Shown: positions 16,881 through 25,848 of the stretch, in pieces
Numbering within the stretch: the stretch's first letter is position 1
Layout of the letters: each line of letters begins with the position of its first letter
Source: an uncultured Algibacter sp.
GTDB taxonomy: Bacteria; Bacteroidota; Bacteroidia; Flavobacteriales; Flavobacteriaceae
Assembly (NCBI RefSeq): GCF_947487605.1
Contig: NZ_CANKXK010000007.1
Location: 1-64,000, forward strand
Length of the DNA: 64,000 bases
Direction: 5' to 3'
The notes under the pieces: generated by a model
What the model was told of the DNA's origin: nothing
Seen by the model: only the letters and a program-made list of their open reading frames with translations
The model's database searches: none
Translations under genes and position numbers: made by a program

Positions 16881-18569
16881 TTAGTTTTTAGTTTTGTTTT
16901 TTCTTTTTGTTTTAGAGCCTACTCTAGACATAGCACATCTAAATCCAATATAGTCTGTTGCCATATCTTCTGGATAATAGCGTCTCTGTGCTGGGTCTAA
17001 CCAGTATTCTCTGTCTTTCCAAGAACCACCTTTATATACTCTCACTTGATCGTTAATTAAAGATGTTCTATTATTACTTTTATCGTATTCTCTAATAAGG
17101 TTACCTAAAGAATCTCTCTCTACACTATGCTTAGGAGAGTTGTACATTTTTCGGGTTTCTGTATCTTCATCAGATCCATCGTCCTCGTCAAAACTTTCAA
17201 AATATCTAGAAGAACGTTTGTCGCCATCTCTAAAGTTTATTTCGTTACTCTTATCGAAATTTGTTCTTAAATACGTTTCATTGTCATCAACGGCAACTTG
17301 TAAAATTTCACCTGGTAAGTTTCTAGCGACTAATTTACCAGTAGAAAGTGTGTCATAAACAATATCTTCAGAAGTAACAATTTCAACGGTTCCATCTTCG
17401 CTTATAGAGTTCTTTGTATAAACATTACCACGGTAGTAGTTAAAGTCGTTAAATTCATCATCTACAATAGGTCTGTAAACATCGGCAACCCATTCTGCAA
17501 CATTACCTGCCATATCGTATAGGCCGTAATCATTTGGATCATAAGATTTAACAGCATTTGTAATATCTGCACCGTCATCAGACCAACCAGCAATTCCACC
17601 ATAATCACCCTTACCTTGCTTAAAGTTAGCCATTTGGTCACCGCGTATTCTTCGTTTTCCAGCACGGGTGTATTGACCATCCCAAGGATATTTTTTACGT
17701 CCTCTATAAACATTATAACTACGTATTTCACTTAGACCAAGTGCGGCGTATTCCCATTCTGCTTCAGTAGGTAGTCTATATTTTAAAGGAAGAATTCCAG
17801 ATTCTCTTTTAGCATAAATATTAATAGGATTACCATCTGCATCTACTTGTGCATTTCTGTTTCTACCACCTTCAGGGTTAATAACTTCTTCGTTACCTCC
17901 ATAAGTTAGGGTAGGAGCATTTATATAAGTATCAATATTAAAAGTTGCATCGGCTGATACATCTGTTAAATGCGAACCTCTTTTAGTATAGCCTTCTTTT
18001 TGTAAAGCCATTTCACCTACACGGTCTGATCTCCAGTTAGCAAACTCAACTGCTTGAATCCAACTTACACCAACAACAGGATATTCTGCATAGCCTGGGT
18101 GACGTAAATAGTTTTCGGTCATAATTTCGTTAAAACCTAAACGGTTTCTCCATACTAAAGTATCTGGAAGTGCCCCATGATATATAGCTTTGAAATTTTC
18201 ATCAGTTGGAGGGTAAACCCTTTTAATCCAATCTAAGTACTCCAAGTACATAACATTTGTTACTTCCGTTTCATCCATATAGAATGATTGCACGTGCTGT
18301 TGGTTTGGAGTGTTATTCCAATCATGCATAACATCATCTTGTACTTTACCCATGGTAAAAGTACCACCTTCAACAAATACTAATCCTGGAGACGTTTCTT
18401 GTTCTTCAAAGCGGGTGTTGTATTGAAAACCACCTTCTCTATCGTTAATTTGCCATCCTGTAGCTCTGGAACTATTTTTAGAGCTGGTAGACTTCTTACA
18501 GCTAACTGCTGCTAACGACAACCCTAGTATTAGGAGAGCTCTGAACGTTATTACTTTTTTCATATCCAT
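16881..18569 (-). CDS. gldJ: Gliding motility / type IX secretion lipoprotein GldJ
   Basis: A 562-residue outer-membrane lipoprotein. The N-terminus ends in the lipobox LAAVSC, giving lipidation at Cys24 (Cys22 if the start is the ATG at 18563). The rest is a formylglycine-generating-enzyme/sulfatase-modifying fold: GGTFTMGKVQDDVMHDW, DETEVTNVMYLEYLDW, YRLPTEAEWEYAALG and GFRCAMS. It also has long Asp/Glu-rich inserts characteristic of GldJ. GldJ is structural rather than enzymatic in flavobacteria and stabilises other gliding/T9SS components. It lies divergently from porU, an arrangement common in the family. Confidence 0.93.
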   Translation of the reverse strand: MDMKKVITFRALLILGLSLAAVSCKKSTSSKNSSRATGWQINDREGGFQYNTRFEEQETSPGLVFVEGGTFTMGKVQDDVMHDWNNTPNQQHVQSFYMDETEVTNVMYLEYLDWIKRVYPPTDENFKAIYHGALPDTLVWRNRLGFNEIMTENYLRHPGYAEYPVVGVSWIQAVEFANWRSDRVGEMALQKEGYTKRGSHLTDVSADATFNIDTYINAPTLTYGGNEEVINPEGGRNRNAQVDADGNPINIYAKRESGILPLKYRLPTEAEWEYAALGLSEIRSYNVYRGRKKYPWDGQYTRAGKRRIRGDQMANFKQGKGDYGGIAGWSDDGADITNAVKSYDPNDYGLYDMAGNVAEWVADVYRPIVDDEFNDFNYYRGNVYTKNSISEDGTVEIVTSEDIVYDTLSTGKLVARNLPGEILQVAVDDNETYLRTNFDKSNEINFRDGDKRSSRYFESFDEDDGSDEDTETRKMYNSPKHSVERDSLGNLIREYDKSNNRTSLINDQVRVYKGGSWKDREYWLDPAQRRYYPEDMATDYIGFRCAMSRVGSKTKRKNKTKN

Positions 18570-18762
18570 ATTTTTAAGTAAGCTAAAATTCTATTTTGGT
18601 GCTGCAATATAAGAATTAAACCCAAGATTGCAAGCTAATTTATGCATTTAAACTAAAAAAAAGTGTATTTCACCTTATTTTTTATGCATTTCGTCGATGT
18701 TTTTACTGTTTTTGCACACCGATTTGTGTTGTATTAACGTTCGTTTTCCTAATTTATTATTG

Positions 18763-18770
18763 TATTTTTG
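18763..18770 (+). promoter_or_regulatory. -7 element of porU
   Basis: TATTTTTG matches TAnnTTTG 65 nt before the porU ATG, in the 265-nt divergent gldJ-porU gap. No TTG is well placed upstream. On the opposite strand TATATTGC near 18630-18640 is a weaker candidate for gldJ. Nothing else is recognised in the gap. Confidence 0.45.
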
Positions 18771-18834
18771 AACTCGTTTTTAAAATTGTTATTTTTTTTG
18801 ATAATATCGGTTAATTAATAGCGTTATTCAAGGA

Positions 18835-21800
18835 ATGAAAGAGAAATTATTAATTTTTTTATTGGGTTGTTCCCTAATTGCTTTTTCTCAACAAAAAAGC
18901 TTCAATATAAAATGGGAGGGTTTTCAAACCTTATCTACTGGAAGTTTTAGTTTTAAAGTGCCTGCATTTAATGAGGAAAATTTTAGCTATCAATATGAAG
19001 ATGGAGTACTTTTTGTAGCTCAGTGGGAAAATAATAGTATTATTGATGAAGGTTCAGTAAATCTTAGCAATATTAAGTATGAAACGATTACCAAAAATAG
19101 TTTAGGTGACTTAAATACTGAGATTATTAGTACTAAGCTAAAGTATTATATTAAAAATTCAAAGGCTAGAAACAAGCAATATGCCTATTTTCAATTAACA
19201 CCTATAATAAAAGAGGCTGATGGAACTTATAAAAGGGTGATTTCATTTCAAATTAATTATAAAATTGGTTTAGGAAGAAATAAATCTAAAGTTAGTAGCA
19301 AAAGTTTTAACAGTTCGCGTACAATTACTAATTCCGTTTTAAGTTCTGGTGAGTGGTACCGATTTTATGTTGATACTACGGGTGTTTTTAAACTGTCCAA
19401 AAGTTTTTTACAACGACTAGGTGTTAGTGTAAACAATGTAGACCCTAGAAATATTAAGCTATATGGAAATGGTGGTCGTATGATACCTTATTCTAATGCT
19501 GTTCCATATCCTTTCGACGTCGTTGAGAATGCTATAAAATTTGTTGGAGAAGAAGATGGTGTATTTAATAATGAAGACCATATATTGTTTTATGCTCAAG
19601 GACCTCGAGAATATAATTTAGAGAGTGATACAAATATCAATTGTTATACAGACAAGACATATTATTATATTAATGTGAGTGCTGGCAACGGAAAACGTAT
19701 ACAACCTTTTGTACAACCAACAGGAACCCCTAACTTAATTATTGATACCTACCAGGACTATCAATTTCATGAAAAGGATGAATACAATATTGCTTCTGTT
19801 GGAAGACGCTGGTTTGGTGATCGTTTTGATGTTGAAAATTTAAAATCATTTGAATTTGATTTTCCAGGAATAGTTACCTCAGAACCTGTGAATGTTAAAG
19901 TTAGTGTTGCAGCCACTTCAGAATCTCAAAGCTCTATGCAATTAAGCGTCAATGGATTACCTGTTGCTAATTTAAATATGGCAGGTTCTTCTCAAACTAA
20001 TTTAGCAAGTGGTAATTCGTATAGTGGTAGCTTGGATGTGACTTCTTCAACTGTGACAGTCGATCTTAATTTTGATAATCAAGGAAATCCAAGCGCATTG
20101 GGTTATTTAGATTATATTTCTGTTGAAGCAACTCGAGCATTGAATTTTACAAATAAACAGTTTCAGTTTAAAAACAATAGTGTTATAACTTCATCTGGAA
20201 TTGGTCAATATAATATTACAAATGCTTCGCAAATTTCTGAAATTTGGAATGTAACCGATATTTATAATGTATCAAATTTTATTAACCTAGATTCAAATAC
20301 CAATTTAAGTTTTACTTCTTCATTAGGTACATTAAAAACTTATGTTGCATTGACACAACTAGATTATTTCGAACCAAAAGTTGATGCTACAACCAAGATA
20401 AGTAATCAAAATATAAAAGGAACTATTTTTAATAATGATCAGGGTCAATTTCAAGATATTGACTATATAATAGTGGCACCTAATAATATGTTGAATCAAG
20501 CAGAACGTTTAGCTAGTATTAATAAAAAGCAATACGGGTTAAACGTGAAGGTTTTAGGTTTAAACGAGATTTATAATGAGTTCAGTACAGGCAATCAAGA
20601 TGTTGGTGCTATTCGAAATCTTGTAAAGTATGTTTATGATAATGCGAGTACACCAGAAAATAGAATAAAATATTTATGCTTATTTGGTGATGGGTCATAT
20701 GACTATAAAGACCGAATTAGGAATAATACCAATATAGTGCCTTCATGGTACTCAAAAAATAGTTTTAGTCTTACATTTTCATTTGTGTCGGATGATTTTT
20801 ATGGTATGATGGATGATAATGAAGGAACTATGGCTAATAGTGATAAACTCGATATAGCCGTTGGACGTATTCTAGCTGATACTCCACAGCGAGCTAAAGA
20901 ATTGGTTGATAAAGTAGAGTTGTATTATGCCAAAGAGTCTTTAGGTAATTGGAGAAATAATTTTGTTGCTATTTCTGATGATGTAGATGTTGAATGGGAG
21001 GCAATATTACAAAAAACGACGAATAACTTGGGAGATATGGTTACTCAAGAAAAACCATTCATTAATGTTATTAAGCTGCATAGTGACGCTTTTCAGCAAA
21101 GCTCATCGGCAGGAGGAGATTCGTATCCAGAAGTTGCTGAAGCTATGGTTAATGAGATTGATAAGGGAGCTTTGGTGGTTAATTATTTTGGACATGGAGG
21201 AGAAGATGGATTAGCTGGCGAACGTATTTTGCGTAAACCAGATATTGAAAACTTTCAAAATGCTTGCAAGTTAACGTGTTTCGTAACCGTTACATGTGAG
21301 TTTACTAAATTTGATAACCCGCTTAGAGAAACTGCAGGAGAGTTAACTTATTGGAAGAAAGAAACAGGAGCCATTGGCTTAATTACAACTACAAGACAAG
21401 TATTTGTAACCTTTGGTACAGGCTTCAATATTATTTTAGAACAATATTTATTTTCTTTTAGTAATGATGATAACTTCAGTGATTTCGAGTACCCAACTAT
21501 GGCAGAAGCTTTAAGGCTAGCTAAAAATGATCCTTCTTTATCTCGAGAAATTCAAAGACGCTTGGTGTTCTTTATCGGTGATCCAGCAATGAAACTAGCA
21601 TTTCCAAAGCCTAATATTAGATTAACTCAAATAAACGATGTTCCTATTAATCAATCAACAGAGGTGCTTCAAGCATTAGGTTATGCTAAACTTAGAGGTG
21701 AAGTCATAGATGTTTCAGAAAATGTACTTACTAATTTTAATGGCACATTGACAACTACTATTTATGATAAATCAATTGAAAGACAAACTTTAGCGAATGA

Positions 21801-22767
21801 TCGTACGAGAGAATGTCTTGAATATGAAACAATTAATGGGGTAAGTAGGTGTGTAAGGTTTGGAAATTTAATTAAGTTAGACTTTACAACTTTAGGAGCC
21901 GTAATATTTAGAGGGCAAGCATCAGTAGTTAATGGTGAATTTGAATTTGATTTTATAGTTCCCAAAGATATAGGAATCCCCGTTGGTTACGGAAAGTTAA
22001 GTTTTTATGCTAAAAATGAAGAATTATTGCTAGATTATGCAGGAGCTAGTATAAATACAGTAAGAATTGGAGGTTTAAACGAGAATGCTGAAGAAGATAA
22101 TGTAGGCCCCGTCATTTCATTATTTATGAATGACGAGAATTTTGTATCTGGCGGCATAACTAACGAATCTCCAACCTTGTTAGCAAAGTTGGAAGACTCA
22201 AACGGTATTAATACAGCAAGTGGTATAGGTCATGATATAGTTGCTATTATTGATGGAGACGAAGCTAATCCATTTGTTTTAAATGATTATTACCAAACCG
22301 AAGTAGATAGTTACCAAAAGGGAATTGTAAGTTTTCCTTTTAGAGATTTAGAACCAGGACTTCATACCTTAACATTGAAGGCATGGGATGTTTATAATAA
22401 CTCGTCAATATCTGAAATTCAGTTTGTTGTATTTGATAAAGATCAAGAATTAGTTATAAACAACGTATTAAATTATCCCAACCCATTTGTAAATTATACA
22501 GAATTTTGGTTTAACCACAATAGTTCTGATGCTTTAGACGTTTCTATACAGATATTTACCGTTTCGGGTAAACTTGTTAAAACCCTTAATGGTCAGACAA
22601 CGGGCGGAACAAAGGTTACAAGCTCTTTATCTCGAGATATTATTTGGGATGGTAGAGACGATTTTGGAGATAAAATAGGAAAAGGCGTATACATTTATAA
22701 GTTAACTGTAAGGTCACCACTCTTAAATAAAAAGGTTGAAAAAATAGAAAAACTAGTCATTCTTTAA
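18835..22767 (+). CDS. porU: Type IX secretion system sortase PorU
   Basis: A 1310-residue gingipain-like (C25) cell-surface cysteine protease that removes C-terminal sorting domains from T9SS cargo and attaches the cargo to A-LPS. A signal peptide (LLIFLLGCSLIAFS) starts it. The peptidase domain spans roughly 535-930, with His787 in NYFGHGGE and Cys821 in VTVTCEF as the expected dyad. SDDFYGMMDD and the GDPAMKL element at its end are family features. The last ~100 residues, from NYPNPFVNYTEFWF, are its own sorting-domain-like CTD. porV follows after 84 nt. Confidence 0.95.
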   Translation: MKEKLLIFLLGCSLIAFSQQKSFNIKWEGFQTLSTGSFSFKVPAFNEENFSYQYEDGVLFVAQWENNSIIDEGSVNLSNIKYETITKNSLGDLNTEIISTKLKYYIKNSKARNKQYAYFQLTPIIKEADGTYKRVISFQINYKIGLGRNKSKVSSKSFNSSRTITNSVLSSGEWYRFYVDTTGVFKLSKSFLQRLGVSVNNVDPRNIKLYGNGGRMIPYSNAVPYPFDVVENAIKFVGEEDGVFNNEDHILFYAQGPREYNLESDTNINCYTDKTYYYINVSAGNGKRIQPFVQPTGTPNLIIDTYQDYQFHEKDEYNIASVGRRWFGDRFDVENLKSFEFDFPGIVTSEPVNVKVSVAATSESQSSMQLSVNGLPVANLNMAGSSQTNLASGNSYSGSLDVTSSTVTVDLNFDNQGNPSALGYLDYISVEATRALNFTNKQFQFKNNSVITSSGIGQYNITNASQISEIWNVTDIYNVSNFINLDSNTNLSFTSSLGTLKTYVALTQLDYFEPKVDATTKISNQNIKGTIFNNDQGQFQDIDYIIVAPNNMLNQAERLASINKKQYGLNVKVLGLNEIYNEFSTGNQDVGAIRNLVKYVYDNASTPENRIKYLCLFGDGSYDYKDRIRNNTNIVPSWYSKNSFSLTFSFVSDDFYGMMDDNEGTMANSDKLDIAVGRILADTPQRAKELVDKVELYYAKESLGNWRNNFVAISDDVDVEWEAILQKTTNNLGDMVTQEKPFINVIKLHSDAFQQSSSAGGDSYPEVAEAMVNEIDKGALVVNYFGHGGEDGLAGERILRKPDIENFQNACKLTCFVTVTCEFTKFDNPLRETAGELTYWKKETGAIGLITTTRQVFVTFGTGFNIILEQYLFSFSNDDNFSDFEYPTMAEALRLAKNDPSLSREIQRRLVFFIGDPAMKLAFPKPNIRLTQINDVPINQSTEVLQALGYAKLRGEVIDVSENVLTNFNGTLTTTIYDKSIERQTLANDRTRECLEYETINGVSRCVRFGNLIKLDFTTLGAVIFRGQASVVNGEFEFDFIVPKDIGIPVGYGKLSFYAKNEELLLDYAGASINTVRIGGLNENAEEDNVGPVISLFMNDENFVSGGITNESPTLLAKLEDSNGINTASGIGHDIVAIIDGDEANPFVLNDYYQTEVDSYQKGIVSFPFRDLEPGLHTLTLKAWDVYNNSSISEIQFVVFDKDQELVINNVLNYPNPFVNYTEFWFNHNSSDALDVSIQIFTVSGKLVKTLNGQTTGGTKVTSSLSRDIIWDGRDDFGDKIGKGVYIYKLTVRSPLLNKKVEKIEKLVIL

Positions 22768-22826
22768 CAATAACCGAAGTTTTTGGTAAGTTAAACGGAT
22801 TTAGAAATGACTTTTAAAATAAAATA

Positions 22827-22834
22827 TATATTTG
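22827..22834 (+). promoter_or_regulatory. -7 element upstream of porV
   Basis: TATATTTG lies 17 nt before the porV ATG. porV may therefore have its own promoter with a very short leader, besides read-through from porU. Confidence 0.45.
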
Positions 22835-22851
22835 TTAAATAAAATTGATCC

Positions 22852-24090
22852 ATGAAGAACAAACTAACATTATTAATAGCGCTAGTAGTTATTTTAAAAA
22901 TTGAAGCACAAACAACGATTATAGTACCAAATGAAAATGATTCAAGAGTAATAACTACTGGGATTCCATTTGTATTAATAGCCCCAGATGCGAGAGCTGC
23001 TGGTATGGGTGATATGGGGGTTGCGACCTCTGCAGATGCTTTTTCGCAACAATGGAATTCATCAAAATATGTGTTTTCTGAAACGAAATCGGGAGTTGGG
23101 GTAAGTTATACACCTTATTTAAGTAAGTTGGTTAATGATATTTTCTTAGGCAACATAACTTATTTTAATCGATTAGATGAAAGAAGTGCTTTTGCAGCTA
23201 GTTTAAAATATTTTTCATTAGGCGATATCGAATTTGTCCCAGATGAGTTTGCTACACCTTTAATACAAAGACCTAACGAATTAACAATTGATGCATCCTA
23301 CGCGTTAAGGCTTACAGATCAGTTCGCAATGTCTGTAGCGATGCGTTACTTAAGATCAGATTTAAGACTTCAAGGTGTTGATGGTGATATTACTGCTGCT
23401 AGTACATTTGGTGTTGACGTCTCAGGTTATTACCAAAGTGAAGAAGAAGCCTATAACGATTTTAATGGACGCTGGCGAATGGGGTTTGCAATTCAAAATA
23501 TTGGACCAAAATTTAAGTATGACGAGGGAGGTCAGGAAAATTTTCAACCAACGAATTTACGTTTAGGAGCTGGTTTCGATTTTATTTTCGACGATTATAA
23601 TAAAGTATCGGTTACTGCTGAGGTTGCTAAACTGTTGGTGCCAACACCGCCAATTCTAGGAACCGAAATAGTTTTTGATGACAACAATAATAATGGTACA
23701 TACGAGCAAGATGAGGACACACTTATAAGTGAAACGGATAATGTTATTTATCAAGGGCAAACACAAGACGTTAATTTCTTATCAGGTATTTTTCAATCAT
23801 TTGGAGATGCTCCAGGCGGTTTTAGTGAAGAGTTAAAAGAATTTACTTGGTCCTTAGGTGCAGAGTACTTGTATCAAGATTCTTTTGCATTTAGAGCAGG
23901 GTATTTTAATGAATCAGAAGAAAAAGGCGCTAGAAAATTTTTAGCTTTAGGTGCTGGGTTTAAATATAATGTGGTTAATATAGATTTATCGTATTTATTT
24001 TCTGCATCAAAAGTGCAAAGTCCTTTAGAGAATACTTTACGTTTTTCGTTAACGTTTAATATTGGAGCTGGAGAATATACAGAATACTAG
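22852..24090 (+). CDS. porV: Type IX secretion outer-membrane protein PorV
   Basis: A 412-residue outer-membrane beta-barrel (FadL-like fold) that carries T9SS cargo from the Sov/SprA translocon to PorU. The signal peptide (LLIALVVILKIEAQ) is followed by the characteristic FVLIAPDARAAGMGDMGVATSADAFSQQWN. The strand-rich body has a Gly/Asn/Asp loop near 275-290, and the last strand LRFSLTFNIG is barrel-like. It lies directly after porU, as usual, and is followed by a strong terminator. Confidence 0.95.
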   Translation: MKNKLTLLIALVVILKIEAQTTIIVPNENDSRVITTGIPFVLIAPDARAAGMGDMGVATSADAFSQQWNSSKYVFSETKSGVGVSYTPYLSKLVNDIFLGNITYFNRLDERSAFAASLKYFSLGDIEFVPDEFATPLIQRPNELTIDASYALRLTDQFAMSVAMRYLRSDLRLQGVDGDITAASTFGVDVSGYYQSEEEAYNDFNGRWRMGFAIQNIGPKFKYDEGGQENFQPTNLRLGAGFDFIFDDYNKVSVTAEVAKLLVPTPPILGTEIVFDDNNNNGTYEQDEDTLISETDNVIYQGQTQDVNFLSGIFQSFGDAPGGFSEELKEFTWSLGAEYLYQDSFAFRAGYFNESEEKGARKFLALGAGFKYNVVNIDLSYLFSASKVQSPLENTLRFSLTFNIGAGEYTEY

Positions 24091-24119
24091 ATTAAAAAAA
24101 GATTTATTATAAATAAATA

Positions 24120-24153
24120 AAAAACTATTGTTCAATGAACAATAGTTTTTTTG
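24120..24153 (+). terminator. Terminator of porU-porV
   Basis: AAAACTATTGTTCA (24121-24134) pairs with TGAACAATAGTTTT (24137-24150), with further T to about 24152. It ends the porU-porV unit 30 nt after the porV stop. Confidence 0.9.
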
Positions 24154-24188
24154 TTTAAATTAGTCACAAACTCGATACTTGTTAAATT

Positions 24189-24671
24189 ATGAAGGAGATT
24201 AAAATAGAAGCTACATTGTTTGTTTTTGAAAGGTTAGATGAGCTTCCTAAGGCTATTCAATCGCTTATGCAAGTAGCTATAAAGGCCAGAGAACAGGCCT
24301 ATGCTCCTTATTCTAAATTTAATGTAGGAGCAGCCATTCTTTTAGATAATGGAGAAGTTATTATTGGTAGTAATCAAGAAAATGCTTCTTACCCGTCTGG
24401 CTTGTGTGCAGAACGTACAGCTATTTATTATGCAGGGGCTAAGTACCCAGATGTCAAAATAGTGCAAATGGCAATTTCAGCAGCTTCAAAAAGAATACAA
24501 ACCACCAAGCCAATACCTCCTTGCGGTGCTTGTAGACAAGCCATTGCTGAATATGAAACAAAACAAAATACACCTATAGAAATATATTTTATGGGAGAAA
24601 CAGGTGCAGTTATGAAATCTAATTCTTTGAGTGATTTATTGCCGCTTACATTCGATAAATCACAGTTATAG
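24189..24671 (+). CDS. cdd: Cytidine deaminase
   Basis: A 160-residue zinc enzyme that deaminates cytidine and deoxycytidine in pyrimidine salvage. Zn ligands Cys73 and Glu75 lie in GLCAERTA, and Cys112 and Cys115 in PPCGACRQ. APYSKFNVGAAI and NASYPSGLCAER are family signatures. The all-cysteine zinc set is typical of tetrameric Cdd. It follows the porV terminator with a short gap and is probably separately transcribed. Confidence 0.95.
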   Translation: MKEIKIEATLFVFERLDELPKAIQSLMQVAIKAREQAYAPYSKFNVGAAILLDNGEVIIGSNQENASYPSGLCAERTAIYYAGAKYPDVKIVQMAISAASKRIQTTKPIPPCGACRQAIAEYETKQNTPIEIYFMGETGAVMKSNSLSDLLPLTFDKSQL

Positions 24672-24785
24672 TTTTAAATCATTTTAAAATTTTCAATATT
24701 TCATAGTAATCCTATTGAATAATTAAAAAACCTATTCAGGAGTAAGTTTTTTAATATTTTTTATACTTTAAACGAACATGTATTT

Positions 24786-24814
24786 TTGCAATAACTTACA
24801 ATGTATTACTTTTG
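24786..24814 (+). promoter_or_regulatory. Promoter of pdhA-pdhC
   Basis: TTG (24786-24788) and TACTTTTG (24807-24814), 18 nt apart, match the Bacteroidota consensus and give a leader of about 25 nt. A second TATTTTTG overlaps at 24781-24788. Confidence 0.8.
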
Positions 24815-24846
24815 TATTCCGCATAATTAAAACCCTATATTAGACT

Positions 24847-25845
24847 ATGCAAAAAATCACAAAAGAGGTCTACCTTAAATGGTATGAAGACATGTTATTC
24901 TGGAGAAAGTTTGAAGATAAACTTGCTGCAGTTTATATCCAACAAAAAGTAAGAGGATTTCTTCATTTATACAACGGTCAAGAAGCCGTATTAGCAGGCG
25001 CTTTGCATGCTATGGATTTGACAAAAGATAAAATGATAACTGCATATCGTAATCATGTACAGCCAATAGGTATGGGTGTAGATCCTAAACGTGTTATGGC
25101 AGAGTTGTATGGAAAAGTAACAGGGACATCCAAAGGTATGGGAGGCTCAATGCATATTTTTTCAAAAGAGCATCGCTTTTATGGTGGTCATGGTATTGTT
25201 GGTGGTCAGATTCCATTAGGAGCTGGAATAGCTTTTGGAGATAAATATCATGGAGTTGATGGTGTAACATTGTGTTGTTTTGGTGATGGAGCTGCAAGAC
25301 AAGGTTCGCTTCATGAAACCTTTAACTTGGCAATGCTTTGGAATTTACCAGTGGTATTTGTTTGTGAAAACAATGGATATGCTATGGGGACTTCAGTCGA
25401 ACGTACTGCTAATCATGAAGATATTTGGAAATTAGGTTTAGGGTACGAAATGCCAAGTGGTCCTGTTGATGGAATGAACCCAGTTAAAGTTGCAGAAGCT
25501 TTTGATGAAGCTATCAAAAGAGCAAGAAGTGGTGGTGGGCCAACATTTTTAGAATTAAAAACGTATCGTTATAGAGGGCACTCAATGTCTGATGCACAGC
25601 ATTATAGAACTAAGGATGAGGTTGAAGAATACAAAAAAATAGATCCTATTACACAGGTTAAAGATATTATTCTTGAAAAGAAATATGCTACCGAAGAAGA
25701 GATAAAAGTAATTGATAAGCGTGTTAAAGCAAAAGTAACTGAATGCGAGAAGTTTGCTGAGGAATCTCCATTCCCAGAAAAACAACAACTTTACGATATG
25801 GTTTACGAACAAGAAGATTATCCATTTATTCAACATAAATTATAA
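24847..25845 (+). CDS. pdhA: Pyruvate dehydrogenase E1 component, alpha subunit
   Basis: A 332-residue thiamine-diphosphate subunit of the E1 heterotetramer, which decarboxylates pyruvate and acetylates the lipoyl arm of E2. The ThDP/Mg motif starts at GDG (146-148), and ENNGYAMGTS is near 174-183. HGIVGGQIPLGAGIAFG and the phosphorylation-loop-like YRGHSMSDAQHYR are typical of E1 alpha. pdhC starts three bases after the stop. No beta subunit is nearby, so pdhB must be elsewhere, as is often seen in flavobacteria. Confidence 0.95.
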   Translation: MQKITKEVYLKWYEDMLFWRKFEDKLAAVYIQQKVRGFLHLYNGQEAVLAGALHAMDLTKDKMITAYRNHVQPIGMGVDPKRVMAELYGKVTGTSKGMGGSMHIFSKEHRFYGGHGIVGGQIPLGAGIAFGDKYHGVDGVTLCCFGDGAARQGSLHETFNLAMLWNLPVVFVCENNGYAMGTSVERTANHEDIWKLGLGYEMPSGPVDGMNPVKVAEAFDEAIKRARSGGGPTFLELKTYRYRGHSMSDAQHYRTKDEVEEYKKIDPITQVKDIILEKKYATEEEIKVIDKRVKAKVTECEKFAEESPFPEKQQLYDMVYEQEDYPFIQHKL

Positions 25846-25848
25846 GAT

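Noticed and set aside
18835-24090. A new surface protease system
   Set aside because: The two genes are recognisable porU and porV, standard parts of the type IX secretion system, in a common arrangement with gldJ.
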